A DNA stretch of 64,000 bases from Avena insularis (Eukaryota; Streptophyta; Magnoliopsida; Poales; Poaceae). Made by a program: the position numbers and the translations under genes. Below are positions 1-12,082 of this stretch, one piece after another (position 1 is the first letter of the stretch; every line of letters starts with the position of its first letter). The stretch covers positions 335,721,211 to 335,785,210 of the forward strand of contig CM042696.1 in the NCBI GenBank assembly GCA_023614405.1, read 5' to 3'. The notes beneath the pieces are model-generated. The model saw only the letters and a program-made list of their open reading frames with translations. It was not told where the DNA came from and ran no database searches.

Positions 1-515
1 AAACATTTTCTTTTAGTCCAAGTATGTGGCCACCCTTGTGAATACTTTGCAAAGTTCTCATGTTGATGTGGGCTAGTCGGTGATTCCATAGCCAATCCCG
101 CACCAGCCTTTCCGAAAAGACACATCGGGCCTGTAGTGGTTTTTCCCGAGAAGTCCACCACATATAGGTCATTTTCAACATATCCCATGAAAGCGACCTT
201 TAGAGACTTGCTCCACAAGAGTACCACCAAATCACCATCAATGAAAACTACGAAGCCCATCTTACCAAGGGCACAAACTGAAAGTAAATTGTAACCGAGG
301 GTCTCAACAAGCATGACTTCCACGAGAGAGATATTGTGGGCAACCACAACTTTGCCAAGACCCAATACCTCAGATTTTGACTTGTCACCATAGGAGACGG
401 TTATGTGATCATGGTTTGGCCACATCTCCGAGATGATCTCCTTGCTTCCAGACATATGACTAGTGCACCCGCTACCGAGCACCTATTTGGACCCACCAGA
501 CGCATAACCCTGCAA
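1..515 (-). pseudogene. Ty1/Copia pol fragment: protease and GAG-pre-integrase
   Basis: Read on the minus strand, this encodes part of a Copia polyprotein. The retroviral-type aspartic protease region shows the motif SGCTSHM at about 454-474. It is preceded by a linker typical of Copia gag-protease junctions (KW near 545-555). Towards position 1 comes the GAG-pre-integrase motif with HRLAHINMRTLQ (about 25-90). These motifs lie in different frames, so at least one frameshift separates them, and there are stops upstream. Known family role: the protease matures the polyprotein, and the pre-integrase region precedes integrase. The fragment runs off the window at position 1, where integrase would follow. 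It is antisense to the solo LTR at 889, so the two are not parts of one element. Confidence 0.82.
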
Positions 516-888
516 GAAAGTTACTTCTTGGTTTTAGGTACCCATTTTTCAATGGGTCCTCTCATGTTAGGGAGAAGGCTACATTAACGCTATAGCCATT
601 GCCCAATCCGACAGAAAGAATCTAAGTTTTATCTGAGGAAGTGGACCGAGAGTCCTCAACGATGCCACACCACCAAGAAGGGAACCATTCAATGACAAAA
701 GTTAGGCAAGACATGAGTCCTTGCCTTTTGTTAGAAATAATGGGTCTATTCTGTGTGGCCATGTAAGATTTCAGTTTTTCCTTAAATCTCAAATCTTATA
801 TGTGTGGAAGCCCATATGTGCGGCAGCACATGTTTCTGGCAAGATGAGTGTGAGTTATGTTTAGTCCCACAAAAAAATGGAGGAGAGC
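516..888. other. Intergenic repeat-derived DNA left of the solo LTR
   Basis: No coding region is seen here. From about 729 the sequence starts TGTTAGAAATAATGGG and later contains GTTTAGTCCCAC, a word pair I associate with Triticeae Copia LTRs. It therefore may be the first part of another LTR that continues after 2549. This is inference from word similarity only. Confidence 0.3.
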
Positions 889-2544
889 TGAAGGAAATAT
901 GCCCTGAGAGGCAATAATAAAGTTGTTATTATATATTCCTTATACATGATAGATGTTTATTTTACATGCTAGAAATGTATTGATTCGGAAACATCAATAC
1001 ATGTGTGTTTAATAAACAAAAAGGGTTCCTAGTCATGCCTCTCTTATAGACTAGCTTGTTGATTAACATGATGATCAAGGTTTCCTGATCATGGACATTG
1101 GATGTTGTTAATAACAAGGTCACACCATTGGTGGGATGATGTGATGAACATTCATCCGAAGTATAGCATTATGATCAAGTCATTATGTTTATATTGCTAT
1201 AACATCATACGAAGTAATCTTTATCCTTATACCATGAAATCATGTTAATTGCTAACACCTGAAGAGTATCTTGATAACATCAAACGTTACACCGTAACAG
1301 GGTGACTATAAAGATGGGTTCAGTACTACGAAGGTGTTATGTTGAGGCTCATGGATCAAGAGTGGAATTTTTCAATCCAGATGACGGATAGATATACTCT
1401 GGGCCCTCTCGGTGATATCACATTAGGATAGCTTGCAAGCAAGTGATGTGATCACTAGAATGTTATATCACGGGAACGAGAAAAAAGTGCATGTCAGTAA
1501 CGAGATCAAACTAGGTATGGAGATACCGATGATCGAATCTCGGACATGTAATATATCGAGAGACAAAGAGATTTAGTTACAAGCGTTAAAGGTTCTTACG
1601 ATCACAGGAGTCATCGTTGAATGTGTAGGAGTCAGTACAGATCTCCAGGTCCCGCTGCTGATTATTGATCGGAGGGGTCTCGATCATGTCTGCATTATTC
1701 GTGAACCATAGGGTGGCACACTTAAGAGTTACCGGACACCATTTTGGAGCACATATGTTTCAGACGAAAGAATTGCAAAGCGCAGGAATTGTTTCAATAG
1801 AAACCGGAAATTGTTTCGGGTGAAATTGCAGAAGGTGGTTCTGCATGTGATATTGAAATATTGCAAGGGGCTATATGTGAATGTTTGTTAATTAAAGTAA
1901 TTAACAAAATTCTGAATAAATTTAATAAAAAGAGTTTTATTAAATGAGAGAGCATTAAATTTGGAGAAATTTAATGCATTTAAAGTGGAGACTGTAAAAG
2001 GGACTGTGAAGAGCCATTGTAATGTGGCGGGGTGACCACCACCTGCGTGGGGGAGGTGAGGGGTCACCCCCCCATGCGCCAGCCATGGAGAGAGGGGGCA
2101 CCCCCTCCTCCTATAAAAGGCCACCCATTCCCTCCTTCATCCTCACACCTCCTTGTGAAGGATCTTTCTCCCCCTCTAGAATTATTCCCCCATGGTCTCG
2201 GATTAGCGAGATACATGTTTCCGGTGGCATTTAAATGCGGAAGGAGTTCTTGCTTCATTTGGATCGCTGGAGCGAGGAGGTGGAGGTTGTCCGGTGGCTT
2301 GAACGTGTGTGCGAGTGCGGATGCGCTGCTGAGTTGTGGCGCTCGGACTTCCTCACGATCTTGAGATCGGCAAGTGTACGACTACATCAACCACGAGTTC
2401 CTACTATTTAACAAAGCTTGTTGTCTACGAGGGTAAGTTCTCGTTGGATGTATGTCCACCCGTTGCTTTGTACCTAGTAGATAGATCTTGGCGTGTAGTT
2501 CACACCGTAGGAATTTTTTTGTTTTCTATGCTGCAAACCCAACA
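889..2544 (+). mobile_element. Solo LTR of an Angela/BARE1-like Copia element
   Basis: The 1,656-bp segment starts TGAAGGAAATATGCCC and ends AACCCAACA, the ends expected for this Triticeae Copia LTR group. The interior shows family landmarks such as GAGGCAATAATAAAG near 915, CGAATCTCGGACATGTAA near 1537 and AGGAATTTTTTTGTTTTC near 2510. It is flanked by the perfect 5-bp duplication AGAGC (884-888 and 2545-2549). There is no internal domain on either side, so this is a solo LTR left by LTR-LTR recombination. The sequence is divergent from the canonical family, with a region of small indels around 1890-2000, which suggests an old insertion or a minor subfamily. Confidence 0.88.
2112..2120 (+). 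promoter_or_regulatory. TATA box of the solo LTR
   Basis: TATAAAAGG lies about 1.2 kb into the solo LTR, followed by C-rich sequence, the usual place of the Copia U3/R promoter. In an otherwise dead element it could still start transcripts rightwards. Confidence 0.55.
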
Positions 2545-3266
2545 AGAGCTGCAACACCTTATAAGATGGAGTATTTCATCACTTGGTAAGTTAGTGAGAA
2601 GAGAAATGATACATCACACTCCTCCTCTGCCGCTGACCACTTGCTATCGTGCCGAAGTTTGCAGAATGAGTCTTGAGCCAAGCTTACTTTTGCTGCTCAG
2701 GAAAACTGTTAAGATTTTTGACAAACATGTTGACTGTTAGTTGGTTCGGATTTCTCCTAGATCGTGGGAAAACATTGAAACTTGGACTCATCCCACGTTG
2801 CGTCTGTTAGGATTTTCCTGAGATGCTCTATAGAAGCGCATGCACGGATTCCATCGCTATATTGTAATCTTAGGGATTTTCATCTCTCTTTTTATAACGT
2901 CTCTATAGTCTACTCCATCCCAAGCGCCAACGTATACTGGCGAACGAGAGAGCAGGTCTCCAGAATCGCTCGTATTTGTGATCCTGTACAGGAGAGGGCA
3001 AATATTTTGGGAAGTGCTTCGCATGACTTCTTGCGTCTTTCCCACTAGACCTCTACCTTCCAAATCGAGCGGTGATGCGTACCGCTCTCCGTCTTCGACC
3101 AATCTTCGCCAATGTTGTCTCAACAACATTAGGCCTGCAACAACCACAACTACTTCATCAATAGATGAAAAGTACATGAGTCATATTCCGATTTAGTTGT
3201 TCTCGATTATGTTTAATATTCTAGAGTTAATTATGCAAATATTGTCTAATTATCCAGTACCTTGTA
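2545..3266. other. Non-coding stretch right of the solo LTR
   Basis: This is probably the continuation of the sequence interrupted by the solo LTR, since it resumes at AGAGCTGCAACACC. Short open frames occur but none resembles a known protein. Confidence 0.3.
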
Positions 3267-3416
3267 CTCCTTCCTGTCCTAAAGAGATGTTACATATTTA
3301 TCTAAATACATGTATCTAGACATGTTTTAATATACAGATACAAGAAAATCTAGACAAATCTGCGAAATTTGACGATGTAAGACCAATTGATTGAATGGAA
3401 CGGAACCCGGAGGGAC
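3267..3416. mobile_element. Stowaway-like MITE, degraded ends
   Basis: It starts CTCCTTCCTGTCC after a TA and ends with GGAACGG...GGAGGGACT, imperfect complements of the Stowaway end CTCCCTCCGTTCC. The interior shows the paired words TCTAGACATG and GTATCTAGA typical of this group. The right boundary is uncertain because of an extra few bases in the terminal repeat. Confidence 0.5.
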
Positions 3417-3454
3417 TCCTATACTGCAAAAGCAAGTGTTGAAAATTGGCACAA

Positions 3455-3690
3455 GGGACTGCCTAGTGCTCAGGCGACTGAAAACTAACTAGTTCTCAGT
3501 CGATGGCTGGAGCGATCGGTTGGTTTGTTTTTCCTGGACTGAGTGATATTGTGTTTTCCTTTGATGCTTGAAAGCTGTACATACTCCTTTTCGTAGCCCG
3601 GTCCATGGCCCCTTGTTTTTGGGCTAACTAGTGTCTGCCTCATATTTTAACTTGTGGACCATCAATAATCTTGCTCAAAAAAAAGACCAA
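3455..3690 (+). repeat. Hairpin-ended dispersed repeat, copy 1 (sense)
   Basis: A hairpin at about 3471-3503 pairs CGACTGAAAACTA with TAGTTCTCAGTCG (one mismatch). It is followed by G/T-rich DNA ending in an A-rich stretch near 3676-3684. The same hairpin words recur inverted at about 19478, 20250 and 21900. I do not recognise the family. The single-ended hairpin and A-rich other end suggest a retroposed or rolling-circle-type element, but this is inference. Confidence 0.45.
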
Positions 3691-3866
3691 TAATCACGTG
3701 GAGCAGTTTCACGTGTTTCTTTGAAAAACAGAAAATATGAACTGAAAATAATAATCTCAAGCACATTTAATTATAGAGATACAATTTTACCATAAATATA
3801 GGCATCTTATGACATCATATCGTCTTTTTTTTCTAACATGACACATTAAATACTCCGGAAATCATA
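3691..3866. other. A/T-rich spacer, nothing recognised
   Basis: No open frame, terminal repeat or RNA gene was seen. Confidence 0.3.
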
Positions 3867-3868
3867 TA

Positions 3869-3978
3869 CTCCCTCCTTCCAATATAAAGTGATTGAACTT
3901 TGTCTAGATATATATGTATCTATACACAAAAACTTATCTAGATACAAAATTGAGTCACTTAATTTGGAACGGAGGAAG
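3869..3978. mobile_element. Stowaway MITE, 110 bp
   Basis: The left end is CTCCCTCCTTCCAATATAAA and the right end reads TTAATTTGGAACGGAGGAAG, imperfect inverted repeats. Target-site TA duplications lie at 3867-3868 and 3979-3980. The interior carries GTCTAGATATATATGTATC, characteristic of this Triticeae Stowaway group. Confidence 0.82.
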
Positions 3979-3980
3979 TA

Positions 3981-4389
3981 ACAACAATGAGTATTTACAA
4001 TTCATGTGCAACAAAGATATAGCTACACAACATTCTATCTCAATTGCAATTGACTTGCAACAAAAAAAACGTAGTTGCAGTCCACTTGCAAATAGCAGCC
4101 GGTACGAATCACGACGCCAATCCAATAGCCGCGAACATTTTGCTCGGTTGCCGGCTACTTGCAATTGGAAAAACATAGTTGCAACCCACTTGCAAATAAA
4201 AAATGTTTTTCAACCCACGTGCAAATAAAAAAAGTTTTTCAATCCACTTGCAACTCTTAGCAAACACTAATCACAACATTAAACTAACAACCCAAAATAT
4301 TTTCTCTCAATTACATCATCTTGCAACTGAAAAACCACTTCCAACTAACACCAATCAGATCGCTAATACAATAGTCGAGAACATTTTCT
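3981..4389 (+). repeat. A-rich degenerate relatives of the hairpin minisatellite
   Basis: The words GTTGCAACCCACTTGCAA and CTTGCAACT recur irregularly, separated by A-rich DNA. This looks like an ancestral or decayed form of the regular array that begins at 4390. No coding potential. Confidence 0.5.
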
Positions 4390-5145
4390 TAGTTGCAACC
4401 CACTTGCAACTGGACCCTCAACGGAGCCCTAGTTGGCATCAAGTTGCAATTGGCCCCTCGACAAGGGCTCAGTTATAAGCAAGTTTCAACTGGCCTTCGA
4501 CGACGTTCTAGTTACAATCAAGTTACAACTGGCCCCGTCGACAAGGCCCTAGTTGCAATTAAGTTGCAACTGACCCCCTCAACGAGGCCCCAAGTTACAA
4601 CTAGACCCTCGACGGGGCCCTAGTTGCAATCCATTTGCAACTGGCCCCTTAACGGGGCCCTAGTTGCAATCAAGTTACAACTAACCCCTCGACAGGGGCC
4701 TAGTTGCAATCAAGTTGCATCTATCCCCTCGACAGGGCCCCAGTTACAATCATGTCGCAACTGGTCCCTCGATAGGGGCCCAGTTGCAGTTAAGTTGCAA
4801 CTTCCCTCGATAGAGGCTCGGTTACAATCATGTTGCAATCAAGTTGCAACTGACCCCTCGACTTGCAACTGACCCCTCGACTTGCAACTAGCCCTCGACG
4901 GGGCCTAGTTGCAATCAAGTTGCAACTAGCCTTCGACGGGGCCCTAGTTGCAATCAAGTTGCAACTGGCCCCTCGACTGGGTACTAGTTGCAATCAAGTT
5001 GAAACTCGACCCTCGACCGGGCCTAGTTGCAATCAAGTTGCAACTGGCCCCTCGACAGGGGCCTAATTGCAATCAAGTTGCAACTAGCCCCTCGACGGGG
5101 CCCCAGTTCTAGTCAAGTTGCAACTGGCCCTCGACGGGGGCTCAG
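4390..5145 (+). repeat. Minisatellite of about 40 bp with two hairpins per unit, left part
   Basis: There are about 18-19 units of 38-44 bp. Each unit has two short palindromes. The first is AGTTGCAA, a 5-nt spacer (usually TCAAG), then TTGCAACT. The second is GGCCCC, a loop such as TCGA(C), then GGGGCC. Units vary by point changes and small indels. The array stops at the LTR end of element E (5146) and resumes at 17603, so it was one array before that insertion. Confidence 0.9.
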
Positions 5146-7830
5146 TGTCAACACACGGATTTTTAATCCCAGATGCCCGTTATGCCATACCTCACAATCC
5201 CAGGATTACCATTTTTGCGAGACATAACGGATTGGATATCACAGTACATCATCCATTACAAACCATACATAAGGTTTTACACAAATAAGGATCTCATGAT
5301 CCAGTCTTTAATACAACAAGTAGCAGAAATAAACGATAGCGTAGCGGTGGGGTTCATCTTCAGGGGCACAGGCAATGCTGACGAAGGCAGATAGTCCTAG
5401 TTATCATAGTCATCCTGCTGACCATCATCTTGATAATCTCCTTCATAGTCTAGCCATGATAATAGCCAGGGACAAAAGCCATGAGTACTCTTTAAGTACT
5501 CGCAAACTACTACTAACAAGGATTGTAATACTAAGTTAAAGTACTGGATTTAAAGAACCACTATCAAGTTAAGTTTGAAACCTAAGCTGAGTTCTGAAGC
5601 AAGAAAAGATAAAATAAAGTTCTAGAATCACTTAAGTTGGGAAGCTATTATCATCTACACAACCCTGTTGTGGTCAAGTCAAAGTTCATCATTCATTTCA
5701 AGTTATTTAGAAAACATCTAACAACGAAACAGTATGGCTATTCCAACTGTCCATAACCGCGGACGTGGCTATTCGAATAGTTTGGCACTCTGCAGAGGTG
5801 GTACACTTTTACCACAAGATTCGATACATCTGTCAGGGATAACCCTGAGTCATCATACTTAGTATGCAGATAATCAAACATAACCTTCCCTTTACACACC
5901 CTAGTACAAGCACCTCTCCTATGAGCATGGCCTCCCAACCATGACCATCAGTCATCCTGGGCACTGCATAGGTGGACATCATTGAGAGGTAGCCTCAGCT
6001 CAAACCTCTCCCGTGAGGGAACTAATACTAATGCATATAAATTTCCAGCTAAGCCTTACCCAATTCAGGTAATGTGGTTGTACGGTAAATTTGGAATGGT
6101 ATCGCATCCGAATCCAACCATCAGTTTTATAAAAGGGTTAAGGCTCATGCCTCATCATTTTCATCATCATAAATCAATTGTGTTTCTCAACACATGTCAA
6201 AACATCTCAATAGAATGACTCATCATTCCAAGGTTTTCACAACTCATTTTCACCAAGTGTTCCCATCTAAAGTGACTCAAGTTTTGGTCTATTCTAAAAC
6301 ACTAGGTTAAGAGTGTTCACTAAGGTGGAAAGGTGGGATCAATCTCATGCCATAGAATGACATCTAAAGGTTTCTAAGTAGGTCAAGTTTTATACTCTTT
6401 ATACTACCTTCAAAATTAATTGAAGAACTTTGTGTAAACTAAGGGGGGTAAAACTTGTTAATAAGACTTGGAGTACTAATAGTAAAAGGGGGTGTGATCA
6501 AAGTATGCTTAAGGCATCTTTACTAAACTATCTAGTTTTATTCTAGCTTGCTACAATAGCTTACCAAAGCATGTTTGCAAGGGTTAGCTTGCCACTAATA
6601 GCTTGCCTTGGTTGGTGCAGTGGTTGAAATTTTCTTCTTCTTCTTCTTGGTAGAACTCCTCCTCCTCGAAGGCTTGGTCGATACTATCGTCTAGAAATAC
6701 ATAGGGAGTGCACAATCACCAAACAATCCTTAACTAGACTAAGTATTATTCTAAACCACACAATTGATGATCTATGATCATCGAAAGCATCACAAGTTTA
6801 ATTCAATAGTTTCAACCTTTTTATTTTGGAAAAGTAATTTCTACTCATCGAAATATTAACTAAAGTTTAATATTCACCAGCAAAATATGGGATCATGTGG
6901 ACACATGTCATCACCACATATTCTAACATGTGGGAATGAGATTTAAAGGTTGGATCAATATTACTTTGGTTTAAGTTTATTATTTAATGATTTAAAGTGA
7001 CTAGAAATGCCTATATAGCATTATTTTGGTACTAGTCCAAAGTCACTGCCTGTAAACCATAATATTATTACATATTTGGATATATATGATGAAATGTGAT
7101 TTTTGAGAGTTGGAATCAACTCAAAAGCTAACTTGGTTGATTTTACTAAAAAAATCAAGTTGCAAAAGCTTCTATCTTCTTATTTTTATTAGGAGAAATC
7201 TATAACTCTAAATGAATTAACTCCAACGGACTTGGATAGAACATTTCAATACCTTTCAGACAAAATTAGTTTCATGTAATTTGGATTTGTCAAACTCACA
7301 GAATTGAATTTTGAAACACTGGACAGAAACTATATTCTAACTAAAAAGAAAAATCTAGATTTGAATCTACGGGCTTGCGCGGGAAAGGAAATGGACAGGG
7401 GGGTCCCACTTGTCAGCGGCTCTTTAAAACGTGAAACGGTACGCGCGCTGTGGGCCGTGCGATTAGAGGCTAGATCTACAGCTGAGGGTCGTCGTCGACG
7501 ACGGATAGGTCGCCGGCGAGCTCGAACCCTAGCGGCTCGGTGGGGGTCTACTGGGGGCGTACCAGGGCTCAATGAGGTCGGCGTGCGGGCGAACAAAGTG
7601 GAAGACGAGGCGAGGCGAGGCGTGGTCGCGGCGGAGTTTGGGGTGGCCGGAATCAACGGCACCCTTCTTCTCCAGAGGCGGCGGCTCCGGCTCCAATTCC
7701 GGTGAACTGCTGCTCCACTTGCTCCGGCGAGAGGTGGGTGAGGTTCAGAGAGGTGAGGGGAGTGGAATGATGTGAGTCTTTGGTGCTGGGGAGGGCTCCT
7801 TTTATAGGCTCGACGGTGAGACCGAGCAGG
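5146..7830 (-). repeat. Truncated 3' LTR of element E
   Basis: It matches 13324-16015 nearly base for base, starting TGTCAACAC on the plus strand. The match stops at GAGCAGG (7824-7830), where it joins coding sequence for the integrase C-terminus. About 1.24 kb of the LTR start is missing. The dozens of small differences between the two LTRs indicate an insertion that is not recent. Open frames in it are by-products of the LTR and not genes. Confidence 0.88.
7798..7806 (-). promoter_or_regulatory. TATA box in the truncated LTR of element E
   Basis: The minus strand reads TATAAAAGG followed by GAGCCCTCCCC. It is identical to the box in the complete LTR at 15983-15991. Transcripts from here would read leftwards into the minisatellite. 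Confidence 0.5.
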
Positions 7831-10800
7831 CACTTCCAAGCATTTGTGAAGTAACGAGATATGGAACACATTGTGGATGGCTGACATCTCTTCAGGCAAT
7901 TCCAGCTGATACGATACTTCTCCTCGGCGGTTCAGAATCTTGAAAGGTCCGATATATCTGGGAGCTAACTTTCCCTTCAGGCTAAAGCGTTGGGTTCCCT
8001 TCAATGGTGAAACCTTGAGATATACGAAATCTCCGACATTGAAAGTCGGGTCTCTCCTTCTCTTGTCAGCATAGCTTTTCTGTCTGGATTGGGTGGTCTT
8101 GAGGTGCTCACGAACTTTGTGAACTTTCTCTTCTGCTTCTCGGAGAATGTCGGGTCCAAAGATCTGACTCTCTCCTACTTGCGACCAATTCAAAGGGGTA
8201 CGACACTTTCTTCCGTATAGGAATTCAAATGGCGCCATCTGCAAACTAGCTTGATAACTATTGTTATATGAGAATTCTGTGAAGGCCAGGCAGTCTTCCC
8301 ATTTTGATCCGTATTCCAACACACAAGCTCTAAGCATATTCTCCAAGATCTGGTTGACTCTCTCAGTATGTCCATCTGTTTGCGGGTGATAAACGGTACT
8401 AAAGTTCAACTTGGTTCCTAAACCTTCCTGAACTTTCTGCCAAAATCTTGAAGTAAACTGGGTTCCTCGATCTGATATGATGGTCTTGGGGGTTCCATGC
8501 AGACTAACAATCCTAGCAATGTATAGCTCTGCTAGTTTTGCACTCTGGTAGGTGTCTTGACTGGTATGAAGTGGGCTACCTTGGATAGTCTATCAACTAT
8601 GACCTAGATTGAGTCATTTCCCCTACTAGAAGTAGGTAAACCGGTGATAAAATCCATTCCGACGGAATCCCATTTCCATTCTGGAATCTGCAATGGTTGC
8701 AACAATCCTGCAGGTCTCTGATGCTCTGCTTTGACTCTTTGACAGATGTCACATTTGGCGATGTAGCTTCCGATCTCTCTCTTCATCTTGTGCCACCAAA
8801 ATTGCTCTTTCAAATCCTGATACATCTTTGTTCCTCCGGGGTGGATAGAATAAAGAGTATCATGAGCTTCCTTCATGATAATTTCCTTCACTCGAATCTG
8901 CGGCACAGATACGTCCCTTGTACCACAGTACACCTTCTTCGTCTTCGGTGAATCCAGGTACTTTGCCTGTACCAATATGACGTTTGATTCCGTCAATACT
9001 TTCATTCCCCTTCTGGGCTTCCTTGATTTGGCTAATCAAAGTGGGTTGAAGTTTAATGCTAGCTAGGAATCCTTTGCTAACTAACTCAGTCCTGAACTGC
9101 TCCAACTCCTCATACAAACTTGGTTGCTTCTCTTTGATCATGGCATTAAGCCTACACGGCAATCTGCTAAGAGCATCCGCTACCACATTGGCTTTGCCGG
9201 GGTGATAGTGAATGTCAAGGTCATAATCCTTGATTAACTCTATCCATCTTCTTTGCCTCATATTCAACTCCTTCTGGGTGAAGATATACTTCAAGCTCTT
9301 ATGATCTGAGTAAATCTCACAGCGATTACCCATCAAATAATGACGCCATGTCTTCAACGCTAGAACCACCGCTGCTAGCTCAAGATCATGGGTCGGGTAG
9401 TTCTGCTCATCTTGCTTGGTTGTCGAGACGAATCGTGATGACTTTGCCTTCTTGCATCAATACACATCCTAGACCAATCTTGGATGCATCACAATACACA
9501 TCAAACGGCTTCTTGATGTCTGGCATGATCAAAATTGGGGCTGATATCAATCTCTTCTTCAGCTCACAGGACCGGCTTCACACTTGTTCATCCATTCAAA
9601 CTTCTTGTCCTTCTTCAACAATTGGGTCATTGGTCGGCTATGCTCGAGAATCCTTCTCTAATTTGCGGTAATATCCCGCTAATCCGAGAAATGAACGAAC
9701 TTGGGTTTGATTGGTTGGGGCTTCCCATTCTTCAACATCTTTGATCTTGGGATCAATGAGACTCCTCCGGCAGACACAATATGTCCTAGGAATCCTACTT
9801 CTTTCAGCCAAAACTCACACTTGCTGAACTTGGCATATAACTGATGCTCTCTCAGGGTTTCTAGGATGATTCTCAGATGTTGCCCATGCTCTTCTTCTGA
9901 CTTGGAGTAGATAAGGATGTCGTCGATAAACACAACTACAAACTTATCTAGGAAATTCATAAAGATCTTATTCATGAGATTCATGAAATAATCAGGGGCA
10001 TTGGTTAATCCAAAAGACATAACCGTATACTCGTATAAACCATAGCGAGTAGTAAAGGTGGTCTTCGGAATATCCGTTGCACGAATCTTAAGTTGGTGAT
10101 AACCAGTCCTAAGATCAATCTTTGAGAATACCGAGCTCTGTCCAATCGATCAAATAGATCCTCTATCTTTGGCAAGGGGTACTTGTTCTTGATGGTGACA
10201 TCATTCACCTTTCTGTAGTCTGTACACAGACGGTTGCCTCCATCTTTCTTGTCGACAAATAACACTGGTGATCTCCATGGCGATGCACTTGGCTGAATCA
10301 ACCCGGTCGCTAACATGGCATCCAACTGCTTCTTCAGTTCTACTAACTCTGAGGGGTTCATGGTATAGGGTCTCTGGGCTATAGGTCCGGTTCCGGGGAT
10401 TAGTTCGATAATGAACTCTATATCCCTATCCAGGGGCATACCTGGCAATTCATCTGGGAATACGTCGGGGTATTCACAGACTACTCTAACTTAGTCAATG
10501 GTAGGCATGGCTACACTTTTGTTGCATTTGAATTGACGGGGTAAGGTTTCAGAGATATGTTCTACTGTTACTCCAGAACTACTGGTCATGGTGATGGCTT
10601 TCTTAGCACAGTCTATCAGTCCTTTATGCCTTGACATCCAGTCCATACCTAGTACTACTTCCAAACCTTTGGTTCCAAGTACAATTAGGTTGGCATAAAA
10701 ATCTATCCCATGTATTCGATAGGTACAGCTTTGCAAATTTTCTAGCTTTTGTTGTTGAACCGGGATTTGAACTATCATGACATGCTTCAGGTTGGTTGGC

Positions 10801-11029
10801 GAATCTTACTAGTGCATACAAATTCTTCGGTGACAAATGAATGCGATGCTCGAATCAAACAATACTCTTGCTAAACTGAGTTGATGTAAAACATACCCAA
10901 CACTACATCCGGTGCTTCCGGCTTCTTCAAGGCTCATGTGGAAGAGACGACCGCTATTGTCAGCGGGTTCCTGGGGCAAATCTCCTACCTGGTTGAACAC
11001 GACGCTGCTTTGCTGGGGCATTCACAGGG
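7831..11029 (-). pseudogene. Element E pol: protease, RT, RNase H, integrase (broken)
   Basis: The domains follow the Gypsy order. The protease site (about 10835-10860) reads VLFDSSIAF instead of the usual DSGA-type motif, so its catalytic loop is lost. Reverse transcriptase covers about 9680-10450, with [21 protein letters not shown] and the catalytic FIDD (near 9930), broken by a frameshift at about 10150. RNase H covers about 8980-9420, with [10 protein letters not shown] and ADALSRLP. Integrase starts with an H2C2 zinc finger (HPGGTKMYQ, CDICQRVKAEHQ) and the first acidic residue in MDFITGLP. It stops near 8604 and restarts by 8409 with YHPQTDGHTERVNQ holding the last catalytic Glu. The C-terminus ends at LHKCLEVP, where it is fused to LTR sequence by the deletion at 7830. 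Several frameshifts make this non-functional. Confidence 0.9.
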
Positions 11030-12082
11030 GCATTGGCGGATCTTCTTGGGACACTCATTGGAGTAGTGACCCTTCACTCCACACTCGAAACAAGTGATCC
11101 GGGACTTGTCCTTGGATCATGACAGTACAAGATTGCCGCCATTCTGGGGCGATGTTGTTGTTGTTGCTCTTGGGAGGGGCACGGTTGAAGTTGTTGGTGT
11201 TGCCGGAGTTATGATTGTTTCCTCCGGGCTTCACATTTCCTCCGCTACGGTTGGGGTAGCTTGGGCGAGAATTTGGGGGTCGGTTGTTCCTTGGTGCATA
11301 TCCTGGTGAGGGGTTAGGACGGTACTTCTAGTGACTACTGGATCCAGACTGCTACATCATACGACGCTTGCAGTTGTTGTTTGCCTGGTTAATCTTCCCT
11401 TCCATCTGAATGGCAGAGTCGACTAGCTCTTCAAGATCCTGGAAACGGATGTTGACGAGGACAGTCTGCATCTCATCATGCAGTCCGTTTAAGAATCTCT
11501 CTTTCTTCTTGGCCTCCGCGTTGATTTCATCCGGTGCATATCTGGCAAGTGACAAGAATTTGTCACGGTACTCTACTACAATCAATCTTCCTTGCTTCAA
11601 TTCACGGAATTCATCTCTCATCCTTTTGACAAGACCTTGCGGCATGTGGGTGCGGCTAAACTTGACCTTGAATGCCTCCCAGGTCATCACCTGGCCATGG
11701 TTCATGTTGCGGACGCTATTCCACCAAGCTCTTGCATCTCCCGCCAGATAGTGGGTGGCGAAGAGAACTTTCTCATTCTCATCAGCTCCTGCAACTTCGA
11801 GGTTGTTTTCTATGGTCCAGTAACAGTCATGACATCTAATGGGTTTTCAGATTGGTTGAAGATTGGGGGATTGGTGTTCTGAAAGTTTCTGAGTTTAGAT
11901 CCATGGTGATCCTGATTTCCATGTCCTTGGTTGTTGAGAGCCATTTGGGCGATCTGCTGCAATGTCGCTAAGTTGGCTTGACGCTCGGCCCTGCTTGCTT
12001 CACGGTCTGCGATGAGATTCTGCAAAATCTGCAGCATTGGGTCCTGCGATGAGCTGCTCCCTCCTTGGTTTCCACGAGTCAT
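11030..12082 (-). pseudogene. Element E gag with zinc knuckle (broken)
   Basis: The start is taken at the ATG of MTRGNQGGSSSSQDP (12082). A Gln/Asn-rich N-terminus is followed by the retrotransposon gag core (ARAWWNSV near 11735, TWEAFKVKFSRTHMP near 11680, FRELKQGRLIVVEYRDKF near 11610). A Gly/Asn-rich tail carries a CCHC zinc knuckle (CFECGVKGHYSNEC, about 11040-11095). A frameshift near 11815 separates the N-terminus from the core, and a stop at 11352 cuts off the knuckle. Gag normally packages element RNA in virus-like particles. Gag and pol lie in the usual order with no LTR between them. Confidence 0.88.

Noticed and set aside
2022..2364. Overlapping frames in the solo LTR, up to 110 codons
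   Set aside because: They lie around the LTR promoter region, are Pro-rich, have no domain and no relation to Copia proteins.
4390..5145. Regular short repeats with spacers that at first look like a CRISPR array
   Set aside because: The units are directly tandem, the supposed spacers are variants of the same palindrome, there are no cas genes, and the DNA is a plant nuclear genome.
7304..7705. Plus-strand frame of 133 codons rich in Arg/Gly
   Set aside because: It lies opposite LTR/pol sequence of element E and is absent as a frame in the second LTR copy.
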